A DNA stretch of 64,000 nucleotides from Halogeometricum rufum (GCF_900112175.1 NZ_FOYT01000001.1:806001-870000); one strand, 5' to 3'; shown: positions 53,987 through 63,915, numbered from the stretch's first letter. The notes: generated by a model from the sequence alone, not told the origin. Made by a program: numbers and translations.

Positions 53987-55477
53987 CTACTCGTCCAGTT
54001 CGTCGCGGAGCATCTGGTTCACGTCGCCGGGGTCGGCGCTCCCGCCGGTCTTCTGCATCACCTGACCGACGAGGAAGTTGATGGCGCCGCCCTCGCCCGC
54101 GTGGTAGTCCGCGACGGCGTCGGGGTTCTCCTCGATGGCCGCCGAGACGGCGGTGACGACTTCGTCGTCGTCGGCCGCGCCCAGCCCCTCTGCCTCGACG
54201 ATTTCGTCGGGCGCGTCGCCCTCGTCCAGCATCCGGCGGAGCACTATCTCCTCGGCGTTCTTCGTCGTAATCTCCCCCTCGGCGACGAGTTCCACGAGTC
54301 GGGTGAACTCGTCCAGTCGGTGGGTCACGTCCGTAATCTGCATGTCGCGGTAGTTGAGTTCGCCGAGGAGGTTGTCGGCCACCCACGTCGCCGCGAGGTC
54401 CGGGTCGAACTCCTCGGCCACGTCCTCGTAGAAGTCGGCGACTTCCTTCGTGGAGGTGAGCTTCGACGCCGACTCGGCGTCCAGTCCGTACTCCGCCTGG
54501 AAGCGTTCGCGGCGGGCGTCGGGGAGTTCCGGGATGTCGATTCGCTCCTTCCAGTCGGCGACTTCGAGAGGCGGGAGGTCGGCCTCGCGGAAGTAGCGGT
54601 AGTCCTTCTCCTCCTCCTTCGAGCGCATCGAGACGGTGATGCCTCGCGACTCGTCCCAGTGGCGCGTCTCCTGTTCGACGGCGCGGCCGCGTTCGATGGC
54701 GTTCTTCTGCCGCGTCACCTCGTAGGCGAGGGCCTTCTCCGCGCCCTTGTGGCTGGAGATGTTCTTCACCTCGGTGCGGTTCGCCGACGCGAGGGCGTCC
54801 TCGGAGATAGAGCCGTCGTCGGCCACTTCGTCGTCGGGCACCATCGAGATGTTCGCGTCGATGCGGAGCGACCCGTCGCGCGTCGCGTCGAAGACGCCCA
54901 GATACTCCAGCACCTCCTCCAACTTCGCGAGGAACGCCCGCGTCTCCTGCGGACTGCGGAAGTCCGGCTTGGTGACGATCTCCATCAGGGGCGTCCCCGC
55001 GCGGTTGTAGTTGACGAGCGTGTAGTCCGCGGTGTCGATGCTCCCGCCCTTGTGCTGGAGGCTCCCGGGGTCTTCCTCCAGGTGGGCGCGTTCGATGCCC
55101 ACCTCGCGGCGGTCGCCCTCGACGGACACCTCCAGCGTCCCGTCGGCGCAGATGGGGGCGTCGTACTGCGTTATCTGGAAGTTCTTCGGCAGGTCGGGGT
55201 AGTAGTAGTTCTTCCGGTGGAAGCGGGTCTGCTCGGCGACGGTGGCGTCGAGCGCCTTCCCCACCTTGACGGCCGCCTCGACGGCCCCTTCGTTCAGGAC
55301 GGGCAGTGCGCCGGGGAGTCCGAGACAGACCGGGCACGTCCGCGTGTTCGGTTCCTCGTCCTCGGCCGCGTCGGTCGAACACCCGCAGAATATCTTGGTG
55401 TCCGTTTCGAGCTGGACGTGGACCTCCAGCCCGATGACGGTGGCGAGGTCGCGCTGAGAGAGCGCCTTCGCGGTCAT
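53987..55477 (-). CDS. gatB: aspartyl/glutamyl-tRNA amidotransferase subunit B
   Basis: 496-residue kinase subunit of GatCAB, which phosphorylates and amidates Asp-tRNA-Asn (and Glu-tRNA-Gln). The start VIGLEVHVQLETDTKIFCGCS and CPVCLGLPG form the zinc-binding cradle; RAGTPLMEIVTKPDFRS is the kinase core; the tail domain is YqeY-like. The ATG at 55477 is preceded by GCCTAATG-type DNA. GatA and GatC are not here. Confidence 0.95.
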   Translation of the reverse strand: MTAKALSQRDLATVIGLEVHVQLETDTKIFCGCSTDAAEDEEPNTRTCPVCLGLPGALPVLNEGAVEAAVKVGKALDATVAEQTRFHRKNYYYPDLPKNFQITQYDAPICADGTLEVSVEGDRREVGIERAHLEEDPGSLQHKGGSIDTADYTLVNYNRAGTPLMEIVTKPDFRSPQETRAFLAKLEEVLEYLGVFDATRDGSLRIDANISMVPDDEVADDGSISEDALASANRTEVKNISSHKGAEKALAYEVTRQKNAIERGRAVEQETRHWDESRGITVSMRSKEEEKDYRYFREADLPPLEVADWKERIDIPELPDARRERFQAEYGLDAESASKLTSTKEVADFYEDVAEEFDPDLAATWVADNLLGELNYRDMQITDVTHRLDEFTRLVELVAEGEITTKNAEEIVLRRMLDEGDAPDEIVEAEGLGAADDDEVVTAVSAAIEENPDAVADYHAGEGGAINFLVGQVMQKTGGSADPGDVNQMLRDELDE

Positions 55478-55600
55478 TAGGCGCGATTTGGCGTCAGGCG
55501 GCTAAAGAGTAACGGGAAGCGCCGCGCGGCCGTCGGCCGACGCTGCCCGGTCAGCGGACGAACAGCAACTACATGTCCCGACCCGGCGTCCGACCGTCGT

Positions 55601-56353
55601 ATGAGCCTGCGGTACTTCGAGATAGCCGAAGCCGACCACCGGATTCAGAACCCCCTCTCCGAGGAGAAGCTGCGACTGTTGGGCGACGTCTGCGGGGTCT
55701 CGGCGGACACGACGTTGCTCGACCTCGCCTGCGGGAAGGGCGAGTTGCTGAGTCGGTGGGCGGCGCGGCACGGCGCCGCCGGGACTGGAGTGGACGTCAG
55801 CGACGTCTTCCTCGCTGCGGCCCGCGAACGCGCGGCGGACCTCGGCGTCGCCGACCGCGTCGCGTTCGTTCGCGAGGACGCCGCCGAGTACCCGGTGGCG
55901 GACCACGACGCGGACGTGGTGAGTTGCCTCGGCGCGACGTGGATCGGCGGCGGGCTTCGGGGGACGCTCCGCCTCCTCGCGCCCGCGACCCGAGACGAGT
56001 CCAGTTTCGTCCTCGTGGGCGAACCGTACTGGACCGAAGAGCCGCCGGCCGAAGCCGTCAGCGCCCTCGCGGACGGCGACCGGGACCGCTACGGTACCCT
56101 GCCGGAGGTCCTCGACCGGGTGGCGGCCGAGGGGTTCGACCTCGTGGAGATGGTCCTCGCGGACGGCGACGACTGGGACCGGTACGAGGCGCGCCACTGG
56201 AAGACGGTCGACGAGTGGCTCCGAGCGAACCCGGACCACCCAGACGCCGCGGACCTGCGCGCGCGGCGCGACGAGAGCCGGCGGGAGTACCTGACGTACG
56301 GGCGCCGGTACTTCGGCTGGGGGGTGTTCGTCCTGCGCAGAGCGCCGGTCTGA
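55601..56353 (+). CDS. class I SAM-dependent methyltransferase
   Basis: 250 residues. SAM motif I is LLDLACGKGELLSRWA, with VDVSDVFLAAAR next; motif IV-like DVVSCLGATWIGGGLRG. The N-terminal FEIAEADHRIQNPLSEEKL recalls UbiE-type enzymes acting on small molecules. Substrate unknown. ATG at 55601. Confidence 0.86.
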   Translation: MSLRYFEIAEADHRIQNPLSEEKLRLLGDVCGVSADTTLLDLACGKGELLSRWAARHGAAGTGVDVSDVFLAAARERAADLGVADRVAFVREDAAEYPVADHDADVVSCLGATWIGGGLRGTLRLLAPATRDESSFVLVGEPYWTEEPPAEAVSALADGDRDRYGTLPEVLDRVAAEGFDLVEMVLADGDDWDRYEARHWKTVDEWLRANPDHPDAADLRARRDESRREYLTYGRRYFGWGVFVLRRAPV

Positions 56354-56470
56354 GTCGTCCGCCGCCGACGCCCGGGACGACCGACTCCCGCCGCGAGTCC
56401 GAGTCGGCGCCGCCCGTCCCGACAAGCGCAAGCTATTCATTCCCGAGATGCGACGCGTTCACAGACACAG

Positions 56471-57289
56471 ATGCGCCCATCGTTCGGTTCGCCGCCCGTC
56501 GAAGTCGTCCGCGACGTGGCGTTCGCCTCGCCGCCGGAGCGACCCCTCTCGCTCGACGTCTACCGCCCGGCCGGCGGGTCGGGCGCGAGACGGGCGCTCG
56601 TCGTTCTCCTGCACGGCGGCGGCTGGCACGCGGGCGACCGACGCGACCTGACGCAGGTGGCGCTCTCCTTGGCCGAACGTCGGTTCGCCTGCGCCGTCCC
56701 GGAGTTCCGGTCGAGTCGCGAGGCGACGTTCCCGGCGGCGATACGCGACGTGAAGGCGGCGATTCGGTGGTGCCGCGCCCACGCCGACGCCGTCGGCGTC
56801 GCACCGGACCGCGTCGCCACCTTCGGTCCCTCGACGGGGGCCCACCTCGCGGTGCTGGCCGCCCTCACGGGCGACGACCCGCGCCTCGCGCCCGACCCGA
56901 GCCACGTCTCCGACGCCGTCGCCGACGCCTCCGACGCGGTGGCCGCGACGGTGGGCGTCGGCGGACTCTACAACTTCGAACACACGCCCGACCGGGCCGA
57001 ACTGACGGCGTTCCTCGGCGGGTCCCGCAGCGACGTTCCGGAGCGCTACGAACTCGCGTCGCCCTCCACGCACCTCGACGGCGGCGGGCCGCCGACGCTC
57101 CTCCTCCACGGCGGCGACGACGACGTGTTGCCCGCGATGGCCTCCGAACTGTTCTACGACGGCCTCGAAGACGCGGGCGTCGACGCGGAGTGCGTCGTCG
57201 CCGACGGCGTCGGCCACCGCGTCCTCGACGAGCAGTTCGACTGGGTGCTCGACTGGTCCGAGGGATTCCTCGACAGACACCTCCGGTAG
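56471..57289 (+). CDS. alpha/beta hydrolase
   Basis: 272-residue esterase-like hydrolase. Oxyanion-hole motif HGGGW (residues 48-52), nucleophile S121 in GPSTGAH (the HSL/BD-FAE-like GxSxG), acid in LLHGGDDDVLP and histidine in DGVGHRVLD near the C-terminus. The natural substrate is unknown. ATG at 56471. Confidence 0.87.
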   Translation: MRPSFGSPPVEVVRDVAFASPPERPLSLDVYRPAGGSGARRALVVLLHGGGWHAGDRRDLTQVALSLAERRFACAVPEFRSSREATFPAAIRDVKAAIRWCRAHADAVGVAPDRVATFGPSTGAHLAVLAALTGDDPRLAPDPSHVSDAVADASDAVAATVGVGGLYNFEHTPDRAELTAFLGGSRSDVPERYELASPSTHLDGGGPPTLLLHGGDDDVLPAMASELFYDGLEDAGVDAECVVADGVGHRVLDEQFDWVLDWSEGFLDRHLR

Positions 57290-57433
57290 ACCGCCGGAGA
57301 CGGCCACTGAAGGCGGAACTGACGGGGGACCGGCGCGCCGCCGCCGGACCGCGCCGCGTCGTGACTCCCAACTGTCACATCGCGTCTGTATGTCTGACGT
57401 ACGTTTATGTGTAAGCGGCCGGGGAATACACGC

Positions 57434-57934
57434 ATGAGTAACCGGGTGGAGGAACTCGAGTCGAAAGTCGCGGAACTGCAGGCCGCCGTCAACGGCCTGA
57501 CCGAGGAACTGGTCGAGACGAAAGAGCGCGTTCGTCTCCTCGAAGACCAGGTCGAAGTGGACCTCACGGCGGGGACCCGCCCCGTGGGCCACGCGCCCTC
57601 CCAACCGGACGCCGACGCGGAACCGCAGCGAACCGAACAGACCGAACGGGCCGGTACCGACGAGAGCCGAGGGGCCGAGGAGGCCGACGAGGAGAGCGAC
57701 CCGCACCTCCGCGAGTCGCCGGCACAGGCGCAGTCCCGGGCCGCGACGTCCCAACAGCCCTCCGACGACGCGAGCTTCATCGACGCGGACGCCGACGCGG
57801 ACGCGACCGAACCGCCGGTCGAGACGACCGAGGAACCGGACGAACCCGCGGACGACGAAGTCAAGTCCGACGAAGCCGACGGTGAGGACGAGGCGGAGTC
57901 GGCCGAAGACGACAGCGATATCATCGTCGCGTAA
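57434..57934 (+). CDS. DUF7518-type coiled-coil protein upstream of smc
   Basis: 166-residue acidic protein. Residues 3-45 form a short coiled coil (VEELESKVAELQAAVNGLTE), the rest (about 50-166) is low complexity, rich in Asp, Glu and Ala, and probably disordered, ending DSDIIVA. No enzymatic motif. It precedes smc by 29 bases on the same strand, and a family with this context is known in haloarchaea; a role with SMC is an inference. TATA-like TTTATGTG at about 57403. Confidence 0.8.
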   Translation: MSNRVEELESKVAELQAAVNGLTEELVETKERVRLLEDQVEVDLTAGTRPVGHAPSQPDADAEPQRTEQTERAGTDESRGAEEADEESDPHLRESPAQAQSRAATSQQPSDDASFIDADADADATEPPVETTEEPDEPADDEVKSDEADGEDEAESAEDDSDIIVA

Positions 57935-57963
57935 CTGGGTGGCTCCGCCCCTACGAGCAACCC

Positions 57964-60900
57964 ATGCACATCAAAGAGCTCGTCCTTGACGGATTCAAGA
58001 GCTTCGGGCGCAAGACCCGAATCCCGTTCTACGAGGACTTCACGGTGGTCACCGGCCCCAACGGGTCGGGCAAGTCGAACATCATCGACGGCGTGCTGTT
58101 CGCGCTCGGCCTCGCGCGCACGCGAGGTATCCGAGCGGAGAAACTGACGGACCTCATCTACAACCCCGGACACGCCGGCGACGACGCCGGCCGCGGCGGC
58201 GGCACGAAGGAGGCCAGCGTCACCGTCGTCCTGGACAACTCCGACGGCAAACTCGACCGCTCGCAGGTGGTCAACGCCGCCGGCAGCGACGACGTGGGCG
58301 ACGTGTCCGAGATACGCGTCAAGCGCCGCGTGAAGGAGACGGACGACAACTACTACTCGTACTACTACCTCAACGGCCGCTCCTGTAACCTCTCGGACAT
58401 CCAGGACCTCCTCGCGCAGGCCGGAATCACGCCCGAGGGCTACAACGTCGTCATGCAGGGCGACGTGACCGAGATAATCAACATGACCCCGTACCAGAGA
58501 CGGGGCATCGTCGACGAGATAGCGGGCGTCGCCGAGTTCGACGCGAAGAAGGAGGACGCCTTCGGCGAACTCGAAGCCGTCGAGGAGCGAATCGACGAGG
58601 CGGACCTGCGAATCGAGGAGAAGCAGTCCCGCCTCGACCAACTCGAAGACGAACGCGAGACGGCGCTGAAGTACCAGTCGCTCCGCGAGGAACGCGAGGA
58701 GTACGAGGGCTACCTCAAGGCCGCCGAACTGGAGGACAAGCGCGCCGACTTAGAGCAGACGGAGTCGAAGGCAGAGGCGAAAGAGACGAAGCTCGAATCG
58801 CTCCGCGAGGAACTCGACACGCGACAGGGTCGGGTCTCTCGCCTCGAATCCGAGTTAGAGGAACTCTCGAAGGAGATAGAGCGGAAGGGCGAGGACGAAC
58901 AGCTCCGAATCAAATCGGAGATAGAGTCAGTCAAAGGCGAGATAGACAGGCTCGAAAACGCCATCGAGGCCGCCGAGGACCGCATCGACGAGGCCGAGAC
59001 CGAACGCCGGAAGGCGTTCGTCGAACTCGACCGCAAGCAGGAGAAGATAGACGACGTCGAGGACGACATCCGCGGCGTCAAGGTCGAGAAGGCGTCGGTC
59101 AAATCCGAGATCAAGTCCAAGGAGACCGAACTCGCCGAAGTCGAGGCCGAGATAGCCAGCGTGGACACCGAGTTCGACGAACTGAAAGAGGAACTCGCAG
59201 AGCGGAAGTCGCGACTGGAAGAACTGAAGACGGAGAAGAACGACCTCCAGCGCGAGAAAGACCGGCTCCTCGACGACACCCGACGACGCTCCTCGGAGAT
59301 TTCGGAGACGCAGGAGAAGATAGCCGAGGTCCGCGAGGAACTGCCGGAGTTGAAGGCGAAGCTCTCGGACCTGCACTCGGAACTCGACAAGGCCGAGAAG
59401 AACAAGGCGAAGATAGACGGCGTCATCGAGGACCTGCGCGAGGACCGCTCGGCGCTCAAATCCGACCTCGACGAGGTGGAGGAGGACCTGCGCTCGAAGC
59501 AGTCCGAGTACGCCGAACTGGAGGCCCGCGCGGGCGAGAACGGCGACACGTCGTGGCCGCGGGCGGTCACGACCATCCTCAACTCCGGACAGTCGGGCGT
59601 CCACGGCACCGTCGGCCAACTCGGTTCGGTGCCGGGCGAGTACGCGACGGCGTGTGAGACGGCCGCCGGCGGGCGTCTCGCGCACGTCGTCGTCGACGAC
59701 GACGGCGTCGGCTCCTCCTGTATCGACTACCTGAAGTCCCGGAACGCGGGGCGGGCGACGTTCCTGCCCATCACGAAGATGGACGACCGGGGACTGCCGT
59801 CGAAACCGAACCGCCCCGGCGTCGTCGACTTCGCGCGCAACATCGTGGAGTACGACGCCGAGTACGAGCCCATCTTCTCGTACGTCCTCGGTTCGACGCT
59901 CGTCGTCGAGGACATGGAGACGGCCCGGTCGCTGATGGGCGACTACCGGATGGTGACGCTCGACGGCGACCTGGTGGAGCGCTCCGGCGCGATGACCGGC
60001 GGTTCGGGCGGCGGCTCTCGCTACTCGTTCTCGAAGTCCGGGTCGGGCCGACTCGAACGGCTGGCCGTCGAGATTTCGGACCTCGAAGACGACCGGCGCG
60101 ACCTCGAACAGGAGATTCGCGAGGTCGAGTCCACGCTCGACGACGCACGCGAGAAGGCCTCTGACGCCGCCGACCGGGTCCGGTCGGTCGAAGCCGACAT
60201 CGAACGAGCCGAAGAAAGCGTCGAGGAGAGAGAAGACGAGATAACGCGCCTCGAAGACCGCATCGAGGAACTCCGCCAGAAGCGCGCCGAGGTGGACGAG
60301 GAGATGCAGTCGCTGGACGAGGACATCGACGCCGTCGACGCCGACATCGCGGACGTGCAGTCGGACATCGACGAGTTGGAGGCCGAACTGGCGGACTCGG
60401 AGATTCCCGAACTCACGGCGCGGGCCGACGAGATTCGCGCCGACATCGAAGAGCGCGAGGACCGGATGGACGAACTCGACGGCCGCCTCAACGAACTCCA
60501 ACTGGAACAGGAGTACGCCGAGGACGCCATCGAGGACCTGAACGAGACGGTCGAGAGCGCACAGGAGCGGAAGGCGGACGCCCGCGACCGGATAGGCGAG
60601 GCGGAGGCGGCCATCGAGGAGAAGGAGGCCGTCCTCGAAGAGAAGCGCGAGGCCGTCTCCGACCTCGAAGCGGAGTTGAAGGAGCTGAAGGCCGAGCGTT
60701 CGGACCTCCGCGAGGACGTGCGCGAGGCGAAGTCCGAACGCGACGAGCAACGCGACGCGGTCGACCGGGTGGAGTCGCGCGTCGAGAGCCTTCGGGAGAG
60801 CGCCGAACGCCTCGCGTGGGAGATAGACGAACTCGAATCGCAGGTCGGCGACTACGACCCCGAGGAGATACCCGACCACGACGAGGTGCAGGAGAACATC

Positions 60901-61560
60901 GAGCGGTTGACGGGGAAGATGGAGTCGTTAGAGCCCGTCAACATGCTCGCCATCGACGAGTACGACGAGGTGCAGGAGAGCCTCGACGACATGCAGGAGC
61001 GTCGCGACGTCCTCGCCGAGGAACGGCAGGGCATCCAAGAGCGCATCGAGCAGTTCGAGGCGCAGAAGAAGGCGACGTTCATGGAGGCGTTCGACGCCAT
61101 CAACGAGAACTTCACCGACATCTTCGAACGCCTCTCCGACGGGACCGGCGAGTTGCACCTCGAGAACCCCGAGGACCCGTTCGAGGAGGGGCTGACGATG
61201 AAGGCCCAACCCGGCGACAAGCCCATCCAGCGACTCGACGCCATGTCCGGCGGCGAGAAGTCGCTGACGGCGCTGGCGTTCATCTTCGCCATCCAGCGGC
61301 ACAACCCCGCGCCGTTCTACGCGCTGGACGAGGTGGACGCGTTCCTCGACGCCGCCAACGCCGAACGCGTCGGCGAGATGGTGGACGACCTGGCGGGACG
61401 GGCGCAGTTCGTCGTCGTCTCGCACCGCTCTGCGCTGTTGGAGCGCTCCGAACGCGTCATCGGCGTCACGATGCAGGGCGACAACGTGAGCGCGGTGACC
61501 GGCATCCAGTTGAGCGACGACGAGGACGAGGAGGCCACGGAGGCGACGGCCGATGACTGA
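57964..61560 (+). CDS. smc: chromosome segregation protein SMC
   Basis: 1198-residue SMC ATPase. Walker A is VVTGPNGSGKSNIIDGVLFALG (about residues 28-50), hinge at about 520-680, coiled coils on both sides, signature LDAMSGGEKSLTALAFIFA and Walker B PFYALDEVDAFLDAANAERV near the C-terminus. It forms a ring that organises and helps segregate the chromosome, with the kleisin ScpA next to it. The ATG at 57964 is preceded by the DUF7518 gene. The stop overlaps scpA's start by eight bases. Confidence 0.96.
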   Translation: MHIKELVLDGFKSFGRKTRIPFYEDFTVVTGPNGSGKSNIIDGVLFALGLARTRGIRAEKLTDLIYNPGHAGDDAGRGGGTKEASVTVVLDNSDGKLDRSQVVNAAGSDDVGDVSEIRVKRRVKETDDNYYSYYYLNGRSCNLSDIQDLLAQAGITPEGYNVVMQGDVTEIINMTPYQRRGIVDEIAGVAEFDAKKEDAFGELEAVEERIDEADLRIEEKQSRLDQLEDERETALKYQSLREEREEYEGYLKAAELEDKRADLEQTESKAEAKETKLESLREELDTRQGRVSRLESELEELSKEIERKGEDEQLRIKSEIESVKGEIDRLENAIEAAEDRIDEAETERRKAFVELDRKQEKIDDVEDDIRGVKVEKASVKSEIKSKETELAEVEAEIASVDTEFDELKEELAERKSRLEELKTEKNDLQREKDRLLDDTRRRSSEISETQEKIAEVREELPELKAKLSDLHSELDKAEKNKAKIDGVIEDLREDRSALKSDLDEVEEDLRSKQSEYAELEARAGENGDTSWPRAVTTILNSGQSGVHGTVGQLGSVPGEYATACETAAGGRLAHVVVDDDGVGSSCIDYLKSRNAGRATFLPITKMDDRGLPSKPNRPGVVDFARNIVEYDAEYEPIFSYVLGSTLVVEDMETARSLMGDYRMVTLDGDLVERSGAMTGGSGGGSRYSFSKSGSGRLERLAVEISDLEDDRRDLEQEIREVESTLDDAREKASDAADRVRSVEADIERAEESVEEREDEITRLEDRIEELRQKRAEVDEEMQSLDEDIDAVDADIADVQSDIDELEAELADSEIPELTARADEIRADIEEREDRMDELDGRLNELQLEQEYAEDAIEDLNETVESAQERKADARDRIGEAEAAIEEKEAVLEEKREAVSDLEAELKELKAERSDLREDVREAKSERDEQRDAVDRVESRVESLRESAERLAWEIDELESQVGDYDPEEIPDHDEVQENIERLTGKMESLEPVNMLAIDEYDEVQESLDDMQERRDVLAEERQGIQERIEQFEAQKKATFMEAFDAINENFTDIFERLSDGTGELHLENPEDPFEEGLTMKAQPGDKPIQRLDAMSGGEKSLTALAFIFAIQRHNPAPFYALDEVDAFLDAANAERVGEMVDDLAGRAQFVVVSHRSALLERSERVIGVTMQGDNVSAVTGIQLSDDEDEEATEATADD

Positions 61561-62473
61561 GGGAGCGCCCGTCCGCGAGGCGGTGATGCCCGACGACGTG
61601 GACGTCCCCGACGGCGACGACTCGGAGGTCGAACCCGTCGAACTGCTCGTCCAACTGGCCGAGGAGGGCGAGATAGACCCGTGGGACATCGACGTGGTCG
61701 AGGTGACGGACGCGTTCCTCGACCGCCTCGACGCGACGGACCTGCGGACATCCGGGCGTGCGCTGTTCTACGCCTCAGTCCTGCTCCGGATGAAGTCCGA
61801 CGCGCTGTTGGAACCCGACGCCGAGCAGGAGGAACCGGAGATGGAACCGTGGGAGATGGCGCTGGAGGGCGGCGGCGAGATGGCCGGCGGCGACGACGGC
61901 GGGCCGGGCGGCTTCGACCCGGTGGACGCCCTCGAAGCCGAGATGGACCGCCGACTGGAGCGCAAGCACGCCCGCGGCAACCCCGAGACGCTGGACGAAC
62001 TCGTCCGCGAACTCCGGGAGGCCGAACGCGAGTCGTGGTGGAAGCGCCGCCGCGAGTACGACACCTCCGACTCCCCGCGCGGGTACAGTCGCGGGACGCA
62101 GACGCTGGACTACCGCTCCGCGGACGAGTTGCGCGCGGACGAGGAACCGACGGCCGCCGACGTGACGGGGACGGCCCACACCGAGGACATCGAGTCCTCG
62201 ATAGCCGACGTCGAGGCCGCGCTCCGCGAACAGTACGGCAACGGCCGCGACGAGGTGCTGTACGCGGAGATTCGGACGGTGACGACGACGCCGGTGACGA
62301 CGTACCTCTCGCTTCTGTTCCTCTCGCACCGCGGCGTCGTCCGCCTCCAGCAGGACGACCTGTTCGGCGACCTGTGGGTGCAGGACCCCGAGGCCGTGGA
62401 CCCCGACGACGCGGGCGACGACGGCGTGGAGACCGAAGAAGAAGAGGAAGCGGTCGAAGCCATCGCCGACTGA
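61553..62473 (+). CDS. scpA: segregation and condensation protein A
   Basis: 306-residue kleisin joining the SMC heads. The N-terminal VELLVQLAEEGEIDPWDIDVVEVTDAFLDRL and SGRALFYASVLLRMKSDALL, and the C-terminal winged helix (TTPVTTYLSLLFLSHRGVVRLQQDDLFGD), are typical. The middle has a Gly/Asp-rich linker. No ScpB is adjacent. Start ATG at 61553 lies inside smc. Confidence 0.93.
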   Translation: MTEGAPVREAVMPDDVDVPDGDDSEVEPVELLVQLAEEGEIDPWDIDVVEVTDAFLDRLDATDLRTSGRALFYASVLLRMKSDALLEPDAEQEEPEMEPWEMALEGGGEMAGGDDGGPGGFDPVDALEAEMDRRLERKHARGNPETLDELVRELREAERESWWKRRREYDTSDSPRGYSRGTQTLDYRSADELRADEEPTAADVTGTAHTEDIESSIADVEAALREQYGNGRDEVLYAEIRTVTTTPVTTYLSLLFLSHRGVVRLQQDDLFGDLWVQDPEAVDPDDAGDDGVETEEEEEAVEAIAD

Positions 62474-62608
62474 ACCGGCCGCCCGAGTGGGGTCCCTCTG
62501 TTCCGTCAGCGCCGTGTCGTCTCGCTCCCGTTCGCCGCACTCGCCGGCGTCCTCGTGGCCGGTTCCGCCTCGACCCGAACGGCTACGAGCGACCCGCCGA
62601 GAACGCCG

Positions 62609-63847
62609 TCAGACGTCTCCCGCGAGGACGTCCGCGACCCGTCGGTGGTCGAACAACTGCTCGCCGGCCCCGAACTCGGGATAGTCGTCGCCGCTCTCGT
62701 ACTCGGGCCACGCGCCGAACTGGTCGGGGTAGAGCTGTTTGGCGGTCATCTCGAGTTGGAAGAGGTTCATCAGCGGCCCCTGCCACCGCGTCCCCTGCGG
62801 GTACACCCGGCCGTTCCGGACGGCGGTCAGTTCCCCGCCGACCGGGTCGTCTTCGAGGTTCTGCGTCAACGTTCCGAAGTCGAACGTGTCCGTGACCGTC
62901 CACAGCGCGAGGACGACGTCCGGGTCGGCCTCCGCCAGCGCCTCCATGTCGACCTGCGCGAACGGCCCCGAGAACTCCTCGCCGCCGAACGCGTCCGTCG
63001 CGCCGAGCGGGCGGGTGTGGGAGTTCCAGTAGCCGGGGGCGTTCAGACGGAGCCGGTAGATGGAGGAGAGGTCCTCCGAGATGGAGAGGTACGCGACGGT
63101 CGGCCGCTCCGACTCCGCCGGGAGCCCGTCTTCGACGGTCTCGAGGAGGTCGTCGTGAACGGACGCGAGCGCCTCGTACCGCGAGCGCTCCCCGTAGAGG
63201 GCGGCGACGCGGCCGAACGTCTCCCACAGCGTGTAGTACTCGTACTCGTCGGCCCACTCGTCCGGGGGGCTGGCGTGATAGCTGCTGTAGTAGTTCCCGA
63301 GCCACGGCCCCACGTTGTCCGCGACTTCGTCGACGTCGTCCCGGGTCCAGTTGTCCTGCGTCGTCACCCACGCCGGGTCCACGAGGTGGAGGTCGCTGTC
63401 CAGTTCGTACAGCCGTTCCTTCGAGAAGCCGTACTCGGTCGCCTCGTCGGCCCACTCGACGTCGAAGCCGTCGAACTCGGCGGTGAAGTAGTCGAGGCCT
63501 GCGGCGGTTCCCTCCCACCAGAGACTGTTGACGGTGTCTCCCCGACCGAGTGCGCTGGCCATGTCCGGGAACCACGGGAAGTGCGTGAAGACGTTCTCGG
63601 GGGGCGAATCGAGCGTGACGCTCCCGACCGGCGCCAGTTCGGTCGCGTAGTTCGACTCCGCCGTCGCCGTCTCCGATTCGGTCTGCTCGGCCGTCACCGC
63701 CTCGGTCGTCGCCGTCTCGGAGTCGGTCGCTGGCGAACTCGTCTCGGTGGTCGCGTCGGAGTCGCCGGAACAACCGGCGACGAGTCCCGCGCCCACGAGG
63801 GCGCCGGTCCGCTTCAGATACGTTCTCCGCGTGGGTGTGTCGGCCAT
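62609..63847 (-). CDS. iron-siderophore/cobalamin-type substrate-binding lipoprotein
   Basis: 412-residue periplasmic-binding-like ABC protein. Twin-arginine-like start (TRRTYLKRTG) and lipobox VAGC (residue 26), then a Thr/Ser/Glu-rich anchor of about 40 residues and the binding fold (about 75-412). The fold matches Fe3+-siderophore/cobalamin receptors (PF01497-like), e.g. ENVFTHFPWFPDMASALGRGD. Permease and ATPase genes are not seen. The box just before its start suggests iron control. Start ATG at 63847. Confidence 0.85.
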   Translation of the reverse strand: MADTPTRRTYLKRTGALVGAGLVAGCSGDSDATTETSSPATDSETATTEAVTAEQTESETATAESNYATELAPVGSVTLDSPPENVFTHFPWFPDMASALGRGDTVNSLWWEGTAAGLDYFTAEFDGFDVEWADEATEYGFSKERLYELDSDLHLVDPAWVTTQDNWTRDDVDEVADNVGPWLGNYYSSYHASPPDEWADEYEYYTLWETFGRVAALYGERSRYEALASVHDDLLETVEDGLPAESERPTVAYLSISEDLSSIYRLRLNAPGYWNSHTRPLGATDAFGGEEFSGPFAQVDMEALAEADPDVVLALWTVTDTFDFGTLTQNLEDDPVGGELTAVRNGRVYPQGTRWQGPLMNLFQLEMTAKQLYPDQFGAWPEYESGDDYPEFGAGEQLFDHRRVADVLAGDV

Positions 63848-63851
63848 CTGT

Positions 63852-63867
63852 TTTAGGTAGGCCTAAA
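63852..63867. promoter_or_regulatory. DtxR/SirR-like box at iron-type SBP promoter
   Basis: TTTAGG-TAGG-CCTAAA is a perfect six-base inverted repeat with four-base spacer, five bases upstream of the start codon. It matches the TTAGG...CCTAA sites of DtxR-family metalloregulators in archaea. A TATA-like CATTTACC lies at about 63875-63882 on the minus strand, so the box sits over the transcription start. Confidence 0.7.
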
Positions 63868-63915
63868 CAGAGGTAAATGAGTTCTGGTTCGCGTGAAACG
63901 GCGCGTTCCGGGCGG

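Noticed and set aside
62474-62608. Small gene between scpA and the lipoprotein
   Set aside because: Reading frames are Arg/Ser-rich with no start context or codon bias.
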